A DNA stretch of 64,000 nt, taken from the NCBI RefSeq assembly GCF_001552635.1, contig NZ_BCRO01000012.1, forward strand, positions 248,001 through 312,000. Direction: 5' to 3'. This DNA comes from Actinomadura hibisca NBRC 15177 (lineage in GTDB: Bacteria; Actinomycetota; Actinomycetes; Streptosporangiales; Streptosporangiaceae). Below the pieces are notes generated by a model. That model made no database searches. It had not been told where the DNA came from and saw nothing but the letters and a program-made list of their open reading frames with translations. A program made the position numbers and the translations under genes. Shown here piece after piece: positions 24,455-35,528 of the stretch (positions within the stretch are counted from its first letter, which is position 1; each line of letters begins with the position of its first letter).

Positions 24455-25591
24455 ATGAAAACGATCACTCGCACGCCTTTGGCGGGCTGGCTGGCGGTGG
24501 GCGCGGTCGCGACCGCGACGTTCTCGGTGGTGACGAGCGAGATGTTGCCGGTCGGCCTGCTGACCGCGATGGCGGCGACGTTCGGCGTCTCCACCGGGAC
24601 CGCCGGGCTGGCGATGACGCTGCCCGGCGTCGTGGCGGCGGCGGCCGCGCCGCTGCTGGCGGTGGCGGCCGGGCGGCGGGACCGGCGGCCGGTGCTGGTC
24701 GCCCTGGTGGCGCTGCTGGCGGCGGCCGACCTGGTGTCGGCGGTCGCGCCCGGGCTCGGGCTGTTCCTGGCCTCGCGGGTGCTGGTCGGGGTGGCGATCG
24801 GCGGCGTCTGGGCGATCGCGGCCGGGCTGGCGGTCCGGCTGGTGCCGGAGCGGTCGGCCGGGACCGCCACCTCCATGATCTTCAGCGGGATCGCGGTCGC
24901 GTCGGTGCTGGGCGTGCCCGCCGGGACGCTGGTCGGCGGCCTGGCGGGCTGGCGCGCCGCGTTCGGGGTGATGGCCGCGCTCGCGGCGGTCGTGGCGATC
25001 GCGCTGGCGGTGCTGCTGCCGCCGCTGCCGGTGGACGAGCCGGTCCGGTTGCGGGAGGTGCCGGGGCTGCTGCGCGAGCGGCGGGTGCGGGCCGGGCTCG
25101 TGGTCACGTTCCTGCTGGTCACCGGGCACTTCGCGGCCTACACCTACGTGCGGCCCGCGCTGGAGCAGGTGGCGGGGGTCGGCGCGGGCCTCGTCGGGGC
25201 GCTGCTGCTGGCCTACGGCGTCGCGGGCGTGGCGGGCAACTTCGTCGCGGGGGCCGGGGCCGCCCGCAGCCTGGACCGCACGGTCCTGGCGATCAGCGGG
25301 GCGCTGGCGGTCTCGATGGCGCTGCTGCCGCTGTCGGGCCCGGTCGCGATGGTCGCCTGGGGCCTGGCCTACGGGGGCGTGTCGGTGACGTTGCAGAGCT
25401 GGTTGTTGCGCGCCGTGCCGCGCGCCCCGGAGGCGGGGTCGGCGCTGTTCGTGGCGACGTTCAACATCGCGATCTCGCTGGGCGCGCTGGTCGGCGGGCG
25501 TGTCGCCGACGGCGCGGGCGTCGCGGGGGTGTTGTGGACCGGCGGCCTGCTGGCGGTGCTCGGCGGGATCGCGGTGGCGCGGGCCCGGTGA
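24455..25591 (+). CDS. MFS efflux transporter, DHA1 (sugar/amino-acid/drug) type
   Basis: The product has 378 residues. The first helix is followed by TSEMLPVGLLTAMAATFGVS, the hallmark of NepI/AraJ-like DHA1 exporters. Then come LLAVAAGRRDRRPVLVA (motif A-like), LASRVLVGVAIGGVWAIAAG and GVPAGTLVGGLAGWRAAFGV (motif C). About twelve helices are expected. It is divergent from the LysR gene, which probably controls it. The substrate may be a nucleoside, amino acid or drug. Confidence 0.9.
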   Translation: MKTITRTPLAGWLAVGAVATATFSVVTSEMLPVGLLTAMAATFGVSTGTAGLAMTLPGVVAAAAAPLLAVAAGRRDRRPVLVALVALLAAADLVSAVAPGLGLFLASRVLVGVAIGGVWAIAAGLAVRLVPERSAGTATSMIFSGIAVASVLGVPAGTLVGGLAGWRAAFGVMAALAAVVAIALAVLLPPLPVDEPVRLREVPGLLRERRVRAGLVVTFLLVTGHFAAYTYVRPALEQVAGVGAGLVGALLLAYGVAGVAGNFVAGAGAARSLDRTVLAISGALAVSMALLPLSGPVAMVAWGLAYGGVSVTLQSWLLRAVPRAPEAGSALFVATFNIAISLGALVGGRVADGAGVAGVLWTGGLLAVLGGIAVARAR

Positions 25592-25657
25592 GGGCGTTTA
25601 CGGTCGGCTCGCGCGGAGCAGGTTCCCAGTCCGGCGGGTGAGGGAGAGAGCGGGGTC

Positions 25658-26164
25658 ATGGAGATCACTCTGGTCCAGGGCGACATCACGCGGCAGGACG
25701 TGGACGCGGTCGTGAACGCGGCCAACTCGTCGCTGCTGGGCGGCGGCGGGGTGGACGGCGCGATCCACCGCCGGGGCGGCCCGGCGATCCTGGAGGAGTG
25801 CCGCAAGCTGCGCGCCTCGCACTACGGCGGCGGGCTGCCGACCGGGCAGGCGGTGGCGACGACCGGCGGGAACCTGCCCGCACGCTGGGTGATCCACACC
25901 GTCGGCCCGGTCTACTCCGCGACCGAGGACCGGTCGGCGCTGCTCGCCTCCTGCTACCGGGAGGCGCTGCGCGTGGCCGACGACCTGGCGGTCTCCTCGG
26001 TCGCGTTCCCGGCGATCTCGGCCGGGATCTACGGGTGGCCGATGGACGACGCGGCGCGCGTCGCCGTCGGCACCGTCCGCGCCACGCCCACGAAGGTGGC
26101 CGAGGCGCGGTTCGTGCTGTTCACGCCGGAGGCTCACGCGGCGTTCGAGGCCGCGCTCGGCTGA
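25658..26164 (+). CDS. Macrodomain protein, O-acetyl-ADP-ribose deacetylase type
   Basis: The 168-residue single macrodomain begins MEITLVQGDITRQDVDAVVN, then AANSSLLGGGGVDGAIHRRG. These are the ADP-ribose-binding loops with the Asn and GGG-V-D-G elements of the MacroD class, known to hydrolyse O-acetyl-ADP-ribose and mono-ADP-ribosyl esters. SAGIYGWPMDDAARVAV is the second diphosphate-binding loop. It is a stand-alone cytosolic enzyme; neighbours give no specific hint. Confidence 0.93.
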   Translation: MEITLVQGDITRQDVDAVVNAANSSLLGGGGVDGAIHRRGGPAILEECRKLRASHYGGGLPTGQAVATTGGNLPARWVIHTVGPVYSATEDRSALLASCYREALRVADDLAVSSVAFPAISAGIYGWPMDDAARVAVGTVRATPTKVAEARFVLFTPEAHAAFEAALG

Positions 26165-26179
26165 CGGTCACGCGGCGGG

Positions 26180-26299
26180 GGTCCGCGCATCGCCGGGCCG
26201 CGCATCGCCGGGCCGCGCGTTGGCGGGCCGCGCGTTGGTGGACCACGCGTCAGCGGGCCGCGCGCTGGCGGTCCGCGCGTTGGCGGGCCGCGCGGCGGC
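26180..26299. repeat. Degenerate 15-bp tandem repeat, eight copies
   Basis: Eight successive 15-mers of the type GGGCCGCGCGTTGGC lie between the macrodomain stop and the universal-stress-protein stop. Copies differ by 1-5 bases, and the array fills almost the whole convergent gap. The 15-bp period is a multiple of 3, so read-through would give a low-complexity peptide, but the macrodomain gene has a stop before it. It is probably a slippage-generated spacer, perhaps affecting termination. Confidence 0.8.
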
Positions 26300-26302
26300 G
26301 GG

Positions 26303-26770
26303 TCACTCGTCGTCAGTGGGCGGGACGATCAGCATCGGCCGCCGGGCGTGGTGCAGGACGCGGTCGGACACGCTGCCCAGCAGCACCGACTTGGCCCCCG
26401 ACAGGCCGCGCGAGCCGGTGACGATGAGCGAGGCGTCCACGTCGTCGGCCGCCTCCACGATGGCGGGCCAGACCGCGCCGCTGCAGCGCTCGGCGCGCGC
26501 GGTCGCCTCGGCGAGCCCGGCCTCGCGGGCGATCCGCACGCCCTCCTCGGCGATCTTCTGGGCCTGCTCCTCCTCGGCCCACTGCTCGCCCCGCTCGTCC
26601 ACCACGGCGGGCATCGCGCCCACGCCCGCCAGCGGGGCCCACGCGATCTGCGTCAGCAGGGGTTCCCAGACGGTGAGGACGACGGCGGGCTCGGGCTTGA
26701 GGTGCCGGGCGGCGTACTCGATGGCGGTGCGGGCGTCGGCGGAGCCGTCGAAGGCGATCAGGATGGTCAT
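26303..26770 (-). CDS. Universal stress protein (UspA family)
   Basis: The product has 155 residues in a single Usp domain: MTILIAFDGSADARTAIEYA at the start and GSRGLSGAKSVLLGSVSDRV near the end. The latter fits the ATP-binding G-2x-G-9x-G(S/T) pattern. ATP-binding Usp proteins accumulate in dormancy, hypoxia or nutrient stress. The gene is monocistronic as far as can be seen; its stop lies 4 bp from the tandem repeat. Confidence 0.93.
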   Translation of the reverse strand: MTILIAFDGSADARTAIEYAARHLKPEPAVVLTVWEPLLTQIAWAPLAGVGAMPAVVDERGEQWAEEEQAQKIAEEGVRIAREAGLAEATARAERCSGAVWPAIVEAADDVDASLIVTGSRGLSGAKSVLLGSVSDRVLHHARRPMLIVPPTDDE

Positions 26771-26833
26771 GACGTGGACCTATCCATGATCGGTACCGGT
26801 TTAACACGCCCCCGGCCGACAGTGCGCAACCTC

Positions 26834-27625
26834 TCAGTGCCCGGCGGCGGGCGAACGCCCCGTCCCGGGCGGCCCCGCGAACGCCTGCGCCAGGTCCAGC
26901 CAGCGGTCGGCGTCCGGCCCCTGCGCCGTCAGGGCGAGGTCGGCGCGGTTGCGGCGCTGGGTGACCAGCAGGCAGAAGTCCAGCGCGGGCCCGGTGACCG
27001 ACTGCGGCCCGTCGTCGGGGCCCCAGGTCCAGACCTCGCCGTCCGGCCCGGTCAGGATGACGTGGAAGGGATCGGTGGGCGGCTCCAGGCCCCGGTTGCG
27101 GTAGGCGAAGTCGCGGGTGCGGACGCCGATGTGCGCGACGTGCCGCAGCCGGGCCGTCGGTTCCCGCTCGACGCCGAGGGCGTCGGCGACGTCCTGGCCG
27201 TGCGCCCAGGTCTCCATCAGCCGCGCGGTGGCCATGGACGCCGCGCCCATCGGCGGCCCGAACCAGGGCAGCTTCGCGCCCGGCGCGACCTCCGCCAGCG
27301 CGTCCAGCACCTTGCGCCGCCCGGCGCGCCAGCCCTCCAGCAACTCGGCGGGCGGCTCGGCGGCGCCCTCGGCGGCCCCGGCCTCCACGAAGCCGTCGGG
27401 GTCGACGAGCGCGGCGGCCAGCACGGAGTCGAACGCCTCCGGGCCGGTGGCGGCGGCGAGGGTCTGCCGGTCGGTCCAGGCGAGGTGGGCGACCTGGTGC
27501 GCGATCGTCCACCCGGCGGCGGGCGTGGGCGTGGCCCAGCCGCCGGCGGGCAGCGGCGCGACCAGGGCGTCCAGCGTGTCGCCCTCGGCGGCCAGGTCGG
27601 ACAGCAGCGTGCTGAGATCGGGCAT
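26834..27625 (-). CDS. TIGR03084/DinB-like metal-binding protein (mycothiol-dependent isomerase fold)
   Basis: The 263-residue protein begins MPDLSTLLSDLAAEGDTLDA and continues TPAAGWTIAHQVAHLAWTDR with the metal-binding His. ATARLMETWAHGQDVADALG holds a second His as in the MDMPI/DinB four-helix fold. The C-terminal half (DPFHVILTGPDGEVWTWGPD) is the usual beta domain. The fold uses a metal and often mycothiol; the organism makes mycothiol (mshA at 34.2 kb). An acyl-CoA ligase gene lies 72 bp upstream on the same strand, suggesting a shared catabolic role. Confidence 0.83.
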   Translation of the reverse strand: MPDLSTLLSDLAAEGDTLDALVAPLPAGGWATPTPAAGWTIAHQVAHLAWTDRQTLAAATGPEAFDSVLAAALVDPDGFVEAGAAEGAAEPPAELLEGWRAGRRKVLDALAEVAPGAKLPWFGPPMGAASMATARLMETWAHGQDVADALGVEREPTARLRHVAHIGVRTRDFAYRNRGLEPPTDPFHVILTGPDGEVWTWGPDDGPQSVTGPALDFCLLVTQRRNRADLALTAQGPDADRWLDLAQAFAGPPGTGRSPAAGH

Positions 27626-27697
27626 GACGCCAGCATGTCCGGTGCAGTGGATCTTGTACAGCACTCGGCAGAACCGGATTCGGCCAGCGTCGTGCCA

Positions 27698-29362
<1,665 letters not shown>

Positions 29363-29505
29363 CGGCGCTCCTTCCGGGAGGGACGCGGAAGGATCACCGT
29401 AACCGAACGCTTACCGAATCTCGTTCAGCGGGGGGCGCGGGATTGCCGCCGCGCGCGGCGGGAAGATCCACAACACCCCCTGGCCGGTCACGGAAGGGGA
29501 GTGCG

Positions 29506-29823
29506 ATGGTCTGGCTGATCCTGGCGTTCGCGGGCTTGATGGAGACGGTCTGGGCGGCGGCGCTGGAGAAGTCCGAACGGTTCACCCGGCTCTGGCCGAC
29601 GCTGCTGTTCCTGGTGGCGCTGGCCGCCAGCATGGCCGGACTGGGGCACTCGCTGCGCGAACTCCCGCTCGGCACCGCCTACGCCGTCTGGGTGGGCATC
29701 GGCGCGGTCGGCACCGTCGTCTACGGCATGCTCTGGCTGCACGAGCCCGTCACCACGGCCCGCGTGATCTGCCTGCTGATGATCGTGGGCGGCGTCGTCG
29801 GCCTCAAGGTGCTCACGTCCTGA
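29506..29823 (+). CDS. Small multidrug resistance (SMR) transporter
   Basis: The product has 105 residues and four hydrophobic helices: MVWLILAFAGLMETVWAAAL with Glu14 (the essential SMR acid), SLRELPLGTAYAVWVGIGAV (signature), LWLHEPVTTARVICLLMIVG. It resembles SugE/Gdx, which export guanidinium and related cations as dimers. The start is fixed at the ATG after GGGGAG. Divergent from the acyl-CoA ligase; no second SMR subunit gene is adjacent, so it would be a homodimer. Confidence 0.92.
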   Translation: MVWLILAFAGLMETVWAAALEKSERFTRLWPTLLFLVALAASMAGLGHSLRELPLGTAYAVWVGIGAVGTVVYGMLWLHEPVTTARVICLLMIVGGVVGLKVLTS

Positions 29824-29849
29824 CCGGAGCCCGCCGGTGAGCGGCGACA

Positions 29850-30683
29850 ATGAACGCCATGGCCCGCACGCGCAACAAGCCCCAGGGGGAGGTCACCCGG
29901 GGCACCACCAACCCCAACCGGCTGCGCCGCGTGGACCGGTGGATCGCCGCCACCCAGGCCGGGGCGCTGCGCAGCGCGGACCGGCCGCTGGCGATCGACC
30001 TCGGCTACGGCGCGTCCCCGGTGACGGCCGTGGAGCTGTACGCGCGCCTGCGCGCCGTCGAGCCGAGGCTTGAGGTCGCGGGCATCGAGATCGAGCCCGA
30101 CCGGGTCGCGGCGGGCCGCGCCTTCCTGGAACGCTCCGGCGACGCCTATCCCGGCCTGTCGTTCCTGCGCGGCGGCTTCGAGCTGCCCGTGGACCGGCCG
30201 CCCGTGCTGGTCCGCGCCTTCAACGTGCTGCGCCAGTACGACGAGGCCGCCGCCTGGCAGGCATGGGAAGGGTTGTGCTCGCGCCTGGCCCCCGGCGGCG
30301 TGCTGGTCGAGGGCACCTGCGACGAGATAGGCCGCCGCGCCGTCTGGGTCGCCCTGGACCGCGACGCGCCGCGCACCATCACCTTCGCCGCCCACCTGCC
30401 GACCCTCGGCCGCCCCTCCGAACTGGCCGAACGCCTGCCCAAGACCCTCATCCACCGCAACGTCCCCGGCGAGCGCGTGCACACCCTGCTCGCCGACTTC
30501 GACCGCTGCTGGGCCATCGCCGCGCCCCAGTCGGTGTTCGGCCCCCGCGCCCGCTGGACCGCCGCCGTGACGCTGCTCGCCGACGCCCACCCCGTGCTGC
30601 TCCGCCCCCCGTTCGGCGGCCGGGCCCGCTGGCGGCTCGGCGAGGTCACCCTGCCGTGGTCGGCTGTCGATCCACGGTCCTGA
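29850..30683 (+). CDS. SAM-dependent methyltransferase-like protein
   Basis: This 277-residue product has a Lys/Arg-rich start (ARTRNKPQGEVTRGTTNPNR, then LRRVDRW), a motif I-like nucleotide loop AIDLGYGASPVTAVELYARL, an acidic motif II (VAGIEIEPDRVAAGRAFLE) and RAFNVLRQYDEA. The sequence is conserved in actinobacteria as a class I methyltransferase of unknown target. Its last 38 bp overlap the convergent rifampin-phosphotransferase-like gene, so the two transcripts are antisense at their ends. Confidence 0.82.
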   Translation: MNAMARTRNKPQGEVTRGTTNPNRLRRVDRWIAATQAGALRSADRPLAIDLGYGASPVTAVELYARLRAVEPRLEVAGIEIEPDRVAAGRAFLERSGDAYPGLSFLRGGFELPVDRPPVLVRAFNVLRQYDEAAAWQAWEGLCSRLAPGGVLVEGTCDEIGRRAVWVALDRDAPRTITFAAHLPTLGRPSELAERLPKTLIHRNVPGERVHTLLADFDRCWAIAAPQSVFGPRARWTAAVTLLADAHPVLLRPPFGGRARWRLGEVTLPWSAVDPRS

Positions 30684-33201
30684 CCAGCCGCACCGCGCCC
30701 GTCGCGCCGTCCACCCGCACGTGGTCGCCGGTCCGCAGCCGCATGGTGGCGTCGCCGGTCCCGACGACGGCGGGCAGCCCCAGCTCACGGGCCGCGCCCG
30801 CCGCGTGCGACAGCGGCGCGCCCACGTCGGTGACCAGCGCGGCGGCGCGCGGGAACAGCGGCGTCCAGCCGACGTTGGCCACCGGCGCCACCAGGATCTC
30901 GCCCGGCCGCAGCGCGCCGCCCTCCTCGGGGGAGTGCAGCACCCGCACCCGGCCCTCGGCGGTCCCGGCCGACCCGGACATGCCGATGATCGTGTCATCG
31001 TCCCGGGGCGGCGTCCCGGGCCCGTGGTAGTCGGTGCGGCGGCCGGGGTCGGTGGCCCACGCGAACGGGTCGAACGGCCCCCGGACCAGCGCCGGGTAAA
31101 CGGGCAGCGTCCGGTACCGCAGGTTGACGCGCCGCCGCGCGGGCACCTCGGCCAACGCCTCCTCCCGCCCTCGCAGCACATCGACGACCTCTTCGATGTC
31201 CAGGAAGAACAGGTCGGAGCCGTACCCGGTCATCTCCCCGGCCCGCAGCACGAACGCCCGCATCACCCAGAACACCCGCGCCGCCTCCGACCGCGCCGCG
31301 TCCCGCAGGTGCGCCGACCGCGCCCAGCGCCCCACCTTGCGGCGCGTCGCGGCCACCTTCGCCGGATACCGGACGCGGAAACGCTCCCAGGCGGCCCGGT
31401 TCTCGTCCCGCCGCAGGTCGCGCAGCGCGGCCGCGTCCCGGCCCGCCTCGCCCAGCGCCATGAGCTGCCGGTCGATCCAGCCCGGGTCCTCGGCCGGGCG
31501 CGGCATCGCCACCTCGAACTCGTGCGCCCCGCGATGCCCCCATTCCCGCAGGTAGGCGGGGCGGTCCAGGGTGCCGTGGGCCAGCCGCGCCAGGCCCACC
31601 ACCGGGCCGACGGCCGCCAGCTCCGCTTCCCCGAGCACCGCGCGCGCCGTTCCGGCGGCCCCGGCAGGCACGCGCAGGCCGCTGAGCATCGCGTCGGCGT
31701 CGTCCGGGCCGACCAGCTCGGCCAGCTCGGCGCGGACACCGGCCGGGCCGCCGGGCACGGCCGCCAGCATGTGCCCCGCCTCGGTGACCAGCGACCGCAG
31801 CGCGTCGCGCCACAGCCGCGTCAGTTCCTCGGGGTAGCGGGCGTGCTCGATCCGCTGCCGCAGCGCGGCGCATCGGCTCGGCGACGAAGCCAGGAAGTCC
31901 GGCAACTTCCGCCGCTCGACCACCGAGCGCACGGCGGCCGGAAGCGCCGACGCGGCCGGACGCTCGCGCGACACGGCCACATCCGCCGGAAGCCTGCCGT
32001 AGAGCTGCTCCAACGTCTCCTGACGTGTGAACGCGGCGGCCTGGCCGAGGTTCAGGTAGAGGCGGCCGCCGATGGAGCCGAACGCCCCGTCGCCCGGCAT
32101 CGCCGCGCCGAGCATCCGTTCTACCAGCGACCAGCTCAGCGGCGTCAGCACGTCCGGCGCGGCCTCGCCCAGCTCCGCCCGCGTCCAGAGGTGGTCGCCG
32201 TCGAGACCGTCGTCGCGGCCCAGGGCGTCGCCGTGCGCGTCGCCGGTGGCGGGCGGCCCCAGCTCGGGCTGTCCGGCCGGGGTGAGGGGCCGTACCTGCA
32301 AGATCCACGGCCCGTCCCGCCATGCCCACTCCACGGTCGCGGGCCGTCCGGCCAGCTCCTCGATCCGGACCGCGAGCCGCGCCAGCTCGGCCGCCTGGTC
32401 CGGCGGCAGCGCGGGCCGGGCGCGCAGCTCCGGCGGCACCGGCTCGATCTCCCCGGCGTCGGAGGTGCGCTCGGCCTTGTCCGCGACCGACTGCGTGAGG
32501 ATCGTGCCCGACGCCTTGTCCAGCACCAGCAGGTCCGGGTCGTCGCGCTCGCCGACCACCGCGCCGCCCAGCCCCCAGGAGGCGCTGATCACGACCTGGT
32601 CGGCCGCGCCGTCCACCGGGCCGGAGGTGTACATCAGGCCGGAGACGTCCGAGGCCACCATGTTCTGCACCACGACCGCCACCGCCGCGTCGGCGTGCCG
32701 CAGGCCATGCTCGTAGCGGTGGGCGATGGCGCGCGCCGACCAGAGCGACCGCCAGCAGCGCCGCACCGCCTCCAGCAGCTCGGCGTCGCCGCGCACGTCC
32801 AGGTAGGTGTCCTGGCGCTCGGCCGACGGGTCCGGCACGTCCTCGGCGGAGCCCGACGGGCGGACCGCCACCGCGTGGTAGCGGTCGCCCAGGTCGGCGT
32901 AGGCCCAGCGGATCGGCCCGGCGATCTGGGTCGGCAGCTCGTGCTCGGAGAACAATTCCGCGACCGCCCGCTCGGCCTGCTCGGGCGTGCTGTGGGTCAG
33001 CAGCGCCAGGATCTTGTCGCCGAGGCCGCCGCGCTCCAGGTAGTGCCGGTAGGCCCCGGCCGTCACCAGGAACGCGGGCGGCACGGGCAGGCCCGCGTCC
33101 ACCAGCCGCGACAGCGTCACGCCCTTGCCGCCCGCCAGCGCGGGATCGACGTCGGCGCCGTCCAGCGGCAGGACGTACATCCGCTCCCAGTCATCGGCCA
33201 T
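30646..33201 (-). CDS. PEP-synthase/rifampin-phosphotransferase (RPH)-like enzyme
   Basis: The product has 851 residues. An N-terminal ATP-grasp PPDK_N domain (about 1-315; LAGGKGVTLSRLVDAGLPVP, RPSGSAEDVPDPSAERQDTY) is followed by a long helical middle domain. A C-terminal mobile His domain (TDVGAPLSHAAGAARELGLP, His about 799) would carry the phosphate. This order and length match rifampin phosphotransferases, which move the beta-phosphate of ATP to rifampin, and are shorter than a full PpsA with its PEP barrel. Rifamycin resistance is plausible but not proven; a related phosphotransfer on another compound is possible. Confidence 0.82.
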   Translation of the reverse strand: MADDWERMYVLPLDGADVDPALAGGKGVTLSRLVDAGLPVPPAFLVTAGAYRHYLERGGLGDKILALLTHSTPEQAERAVAELFSEHELPTQIAGPIRWAYADLGDRYHAVAVRPSGSAEDVPDPSAERQDTYLDVRGDAELLEAVRRCWRSLWSARAIAHRYEHGLRHADAAVAVVVQNMVASDVSGLMYTSGPVDGAADQVVISASWGLGGAVVGERDDPDLLVLDKASGTILTQSVADKAERTSDAGEIEPVPPELRARPALPPDQAAELARLAVRIEELAGRPATVEWAWRDGPWILQVRPLTPAGQPELGPPATGDAHGDALGRDDGLDGDHLWTRAELGEAAPDVLTPLSWSLVERMLGAAMPGDGAFGSIGGRLYLNLGQAAAFTRQETLEQLYGRLPADVAVSRERPAASALPAAVRSVVERRKLPDFLASSPSRCAALRQRIEHARYPEELTRLWRDALRSLVTEAGHMLAAVPGGPAGVRAELAELVGPDDADAMLSGLRVPAGAAGTARAVLGEAELAAVGPVVGLARLAHGTLDRPAYLREWGHRGAHEFEVAMPRPAEDPGWIDRQLMALGEAGRDAAALRDLRRDENRAAWERFRVRYPAKVAATRRKVGRWARSAHLRDAARSEAARVFWVMRAFVLRAGEMTGYGSDLFFLDIEEVVDVLRGREEALAEVPARRRVNLRYRTLPVYPALVRGPFDPFAWATDPGRRTDYHGPGTPPRDDDTIIGMSGSAGTAEGRVRVLHSPEEGGALRPGEILVAPVANVGWTPLFPRAAALVTDVGAPLSHAAGAARELGLPAVVGTGDATMRLRTGDHVRVDGATGAVRLVRTVDRQPTTAG

Positions 33202-33300
33202 CAGCCGGCTCCCCCCGAACGCGCACCCCCGTCCGGGGTCGCCACCTGGGGGAATACCCGGAGCGCCACCAGATGATCCCTACGGAGCCGGATCGCCCGC

Positions 33301-34059
33301 CTATACCCGGTGCAGCTTGTACGGGGCGGCCTGCACGCGCGGCTGCACGTCGATCCGGTCGATGTTCACGTGCGCGGGACGCGTCACCGCCCACGCCACG
33401 CAGTCGGCCACGTCGTCGGCCACCAGCGGCTCGGGCACGCCCTCGTAGGGCTTGGCGGCCTTCGCCTCGTCGCCCTTGAAACGCACCAGCGAGAACTCCT
33501 CGGTCTTGACCAGGCCGGGGGCCACCTCGGTCACCCGAACCGGTTCAGCCACCAGCTCCAGCCGCATGACCTCGTTCACCGCGTACGCCGCGTACTTGGC
33601 CGCGTTGTAGCCCGCCCCGCCCTCATAGGCCACGTGCGCGGCCAGCGAGGTGATGTTGACCACGTGCCCCGCGCCACCGGCGACCAGCTTGGGCAGCAGC
33701 GCCTTGGTGACGCGCAGCAGCCCCAGCACGTTGGTGTCGTACATCGTCTGCCAGTCGGCCGGGTCGGCCTGCGCGACCGGCTCCAGGCCCACCGCGCCGC
33801 CCGCGTTGTTGACCAGCACGTGGCAGGAGTCCAGCGCGTCCGCCAGCGCGTCCACCGACGCCTGGTCGGTCACGTCCAGCGTGACCGCCACGACCCTGCC
33901 CGCGCCCGGCACGTTCTCGCTGATCTCCTGGGCCAGGTCGTCCAGCCGGTCGCGGCGGCGGGCCGCCAGCACCACGTTGAACCCCTCGGCCGCCAGGCGC
34001 CGCGCCGTGGCCGCCCCGATACCGCTGCTCGCTCCGGTGATTACCGCCGTCTTCCGCAT
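33301..34059 (-). CDS. Short-chain dehydrogenase/reductase (classical SDR)
   Basis: The product has 252 residues from the ATG at 34059. It has the cofactor loop TGASSGIGAATARRL, NNAGG, the catalytic Ser in NITSLAAHVAYEGG and YNAAK. Arg residues after the first strand (AARRRDRL) favour NADP(H). The family reduces or oxidises diverse alcohols and carbonyls. The gene lies divergently next to mshA; no clear link to mycothiol is visible. Confidence 0.92.
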   Translation of the reverse strand: MRKTAVITGASSGIGAATARRLAAEGFNVVLAARRRDRLDDLAQEISENVPGAGRVVAVTLDVTDQASVDALADALDSCHVLVNNAGGAVGLEPVAQADPADWQTMYDTNVLGLLRVTKALLPKLVAGGAGHVVNITSLAAHVAYEGGAGYNAAKYAAYAVNEVMRLELVAEPVRVTEVAPGLVKTEEFSLVRFKGDEAKAAKPYEGVPEPLVADDVADCVAWAVTRPAHVNIDRIDVQPRVQAAPYKLHRV

Positions 34060-34202
34060 GGCCACAGCCTCCCAGGTCGCCCCCGCGCCGCTGGTCGCGG
34101 CCCTGGTGAGGTCGATCACGCCGCGCGGGCCCGATGGTTGCGCCCTGTCGTGCGGGAACACCCCAGGGTGTCGGTAGGTTGCATGAGCGGAGGTGGTGTC
34201 CG

Positions 34203-35528
34203 GTGTCGCGTCGTATCAACCGGGTTGCGACGATCAGTGTTCATACCTCGCCCCTCGACCAGCCGGGCACGGGCGACGCGGGCGGCATGAACGTCTACAT
34301 CGTCGAGGTCGCCAAGCGCTTGGCCGCGCGCGGCGTGGAGGTCGACATCTTCACCCGCGCGACCTCGCGCGCCCTGCCGCCGGTCGCCGAGCTGGCCCCC
34401 GGCGTGCTGGTCCGCAACGTGATCGCCGGGCCGTTCGAGGAGCTGGACAAGGGCGAGCTGCCGCGCCAGCTGTGCTCGTTCACCTCCGGCGTGCTGCGCA
34501 CCGAGGCGTCCTACGACCCCGGTCACTACGACCTGCTGCACACCCACTACTGGCTCTCCGGCCAGGCCGGATGGGCCGCCAAGCAGCGCTGGGGCGTGCC
34601 GCTGGTGCACTCCATGCACACCATGGCCAAGGTCAAGAACGCCGCGCTCGCCGAGGGCGACAAGCCCGAGCCCGCCGACCGCGTGCTGGGCGAGGAGCAG
34701 GTCGTCGCCTCGGCCGACCAGCTCGTCGCCAACACCGCCGAGGAGGCCCGCGAGCTGATCGGGCTGTACGGCGCGCACCCCGCCCGCGTCGCGACCGTCA
34801 GCCCCGGCGCCGACCTCGGCGTCTTCCAGCCCGAGTCGCCGCTGATCGCCCGCAGCACCGGGCTGCTGCCGCACCGCACCGGCCCCGCCCGCCGCCGCCT
34901 CGGCCTGCCCCGCGACGCCTACGTGCTGCTGTTCGTGGGCCGCATCCAGCCGCTCAAGGCCCCCGACGTGCTGCTGCGCGCCGCCGCCCACCTGCTGCGC
35001 CAGGACCCCTCGTTGCGGTCCCGGCTGGTGGTCGCCGTCGTCGGCGGCCCCTCCGGCAGCGGCCGCGCCCGGCCCGAACAGCTCCAGCGCCTGGCCGCCG
35101 AGCTGGGCATCTCCGACGTCGTCCGGTTCGAGCCGCCCGCGCCGCAACCGGTGCTGGCCGACTGGTACCGCGCCGCCGACGTGACCGTCGTCCCCTCGCA
35201 CAACGAGTCGTTCGGCCTGGTGGCCGTCGAGTCGCAGGCGTGCGGCACCCCGGTCGTCGCCGCCGCCGTGGGCGGGCTGCGCACCGCCGTCCGCGACGGC
35301 GAATCCGGCCACCTCATCCGGGGCCACGACCCCGCCGACTACGCCGCCGTCCTGCGCCGCCTGCACGACGAGCCCGGCCTGCACGCCCGCCTCGCGCGCG
35401 GCGCGGTCCGGCACGGCCGTGCCTTCGGCTGGGACGCGACCGTGGACCGGCTGCTGGAGGTGTATACCGGGGCGATGGCACAACCGGTCGGCATTCCTGC
35501 CCAGGTCACAGCGGAGGTCCCAGCATGA
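34203..35528 (+). CDS. mshA: D-inositol-3-phosphate glycosyltransferase (MshA), first mycothiol enzyme
   Basis: The product has 441 residues from a GTG preceded by GGAGG. The N-terminus [20 protein letters not shown] followed by [13 protein letters not shown] is the MshA signature. The GT-B fold has the C-terminal motif [20 protein letters not shown] for sugar-nucleotide binding. MshA transfers GlcNAc from UDP-GlcNAc to 1L-inositol-3-phosphate, the committed step of mycothiol synthesis. It overlaps the next gene by ATGA and heads the conserved actinobacterial mshA/YbjN/gpmA group. Confidence 0.96.
   Translation: MSRRINRVATISVHTSPLDQPGTGDAGGMNVYIVEVAKRLAARGVEVDIFTRATSRALPPVAELAPGVLVRNVIAGPFEELDKGELPRQLCSFTSGVLRTEASYDPGHYDLLHTHYWLSGQAGWAAKQRWGVPLVHSMHTMAKVKNAALAEGDKPEPADRVLGEEQVVASADQLVANTAEEARELIGLYGAHPARVATVSPGADLGVFQPESPLIARSTGLLPHRTGPARRRLGLPRDAYVLLFVGRIQPLKAPDVLLRAAAHLLRQDPSLRSRLVVAVVGGPSGSGRARPEQLQRLAAELGISDVVRFEPPAPQPVLADWYRAADVTVVPSHNESFGLVAVESQACGTPVVAAAVGGLRTAVRDGESGHLIRGHDPADYAAVLRRLHDEPGLHARLARGAVRHGRAFGWDATVDRLLEVYTGAMAQPVGIPAQVTAEVPA

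Noticed and set aside
29400..29505. Possible guanidine riboswitch upstream of the SMR gene
   Set aside because: I looked for paired ACGG-loop hairpins or a ykkC-like core in the 143-bp gap and found only one ACGG without a convincing stem.
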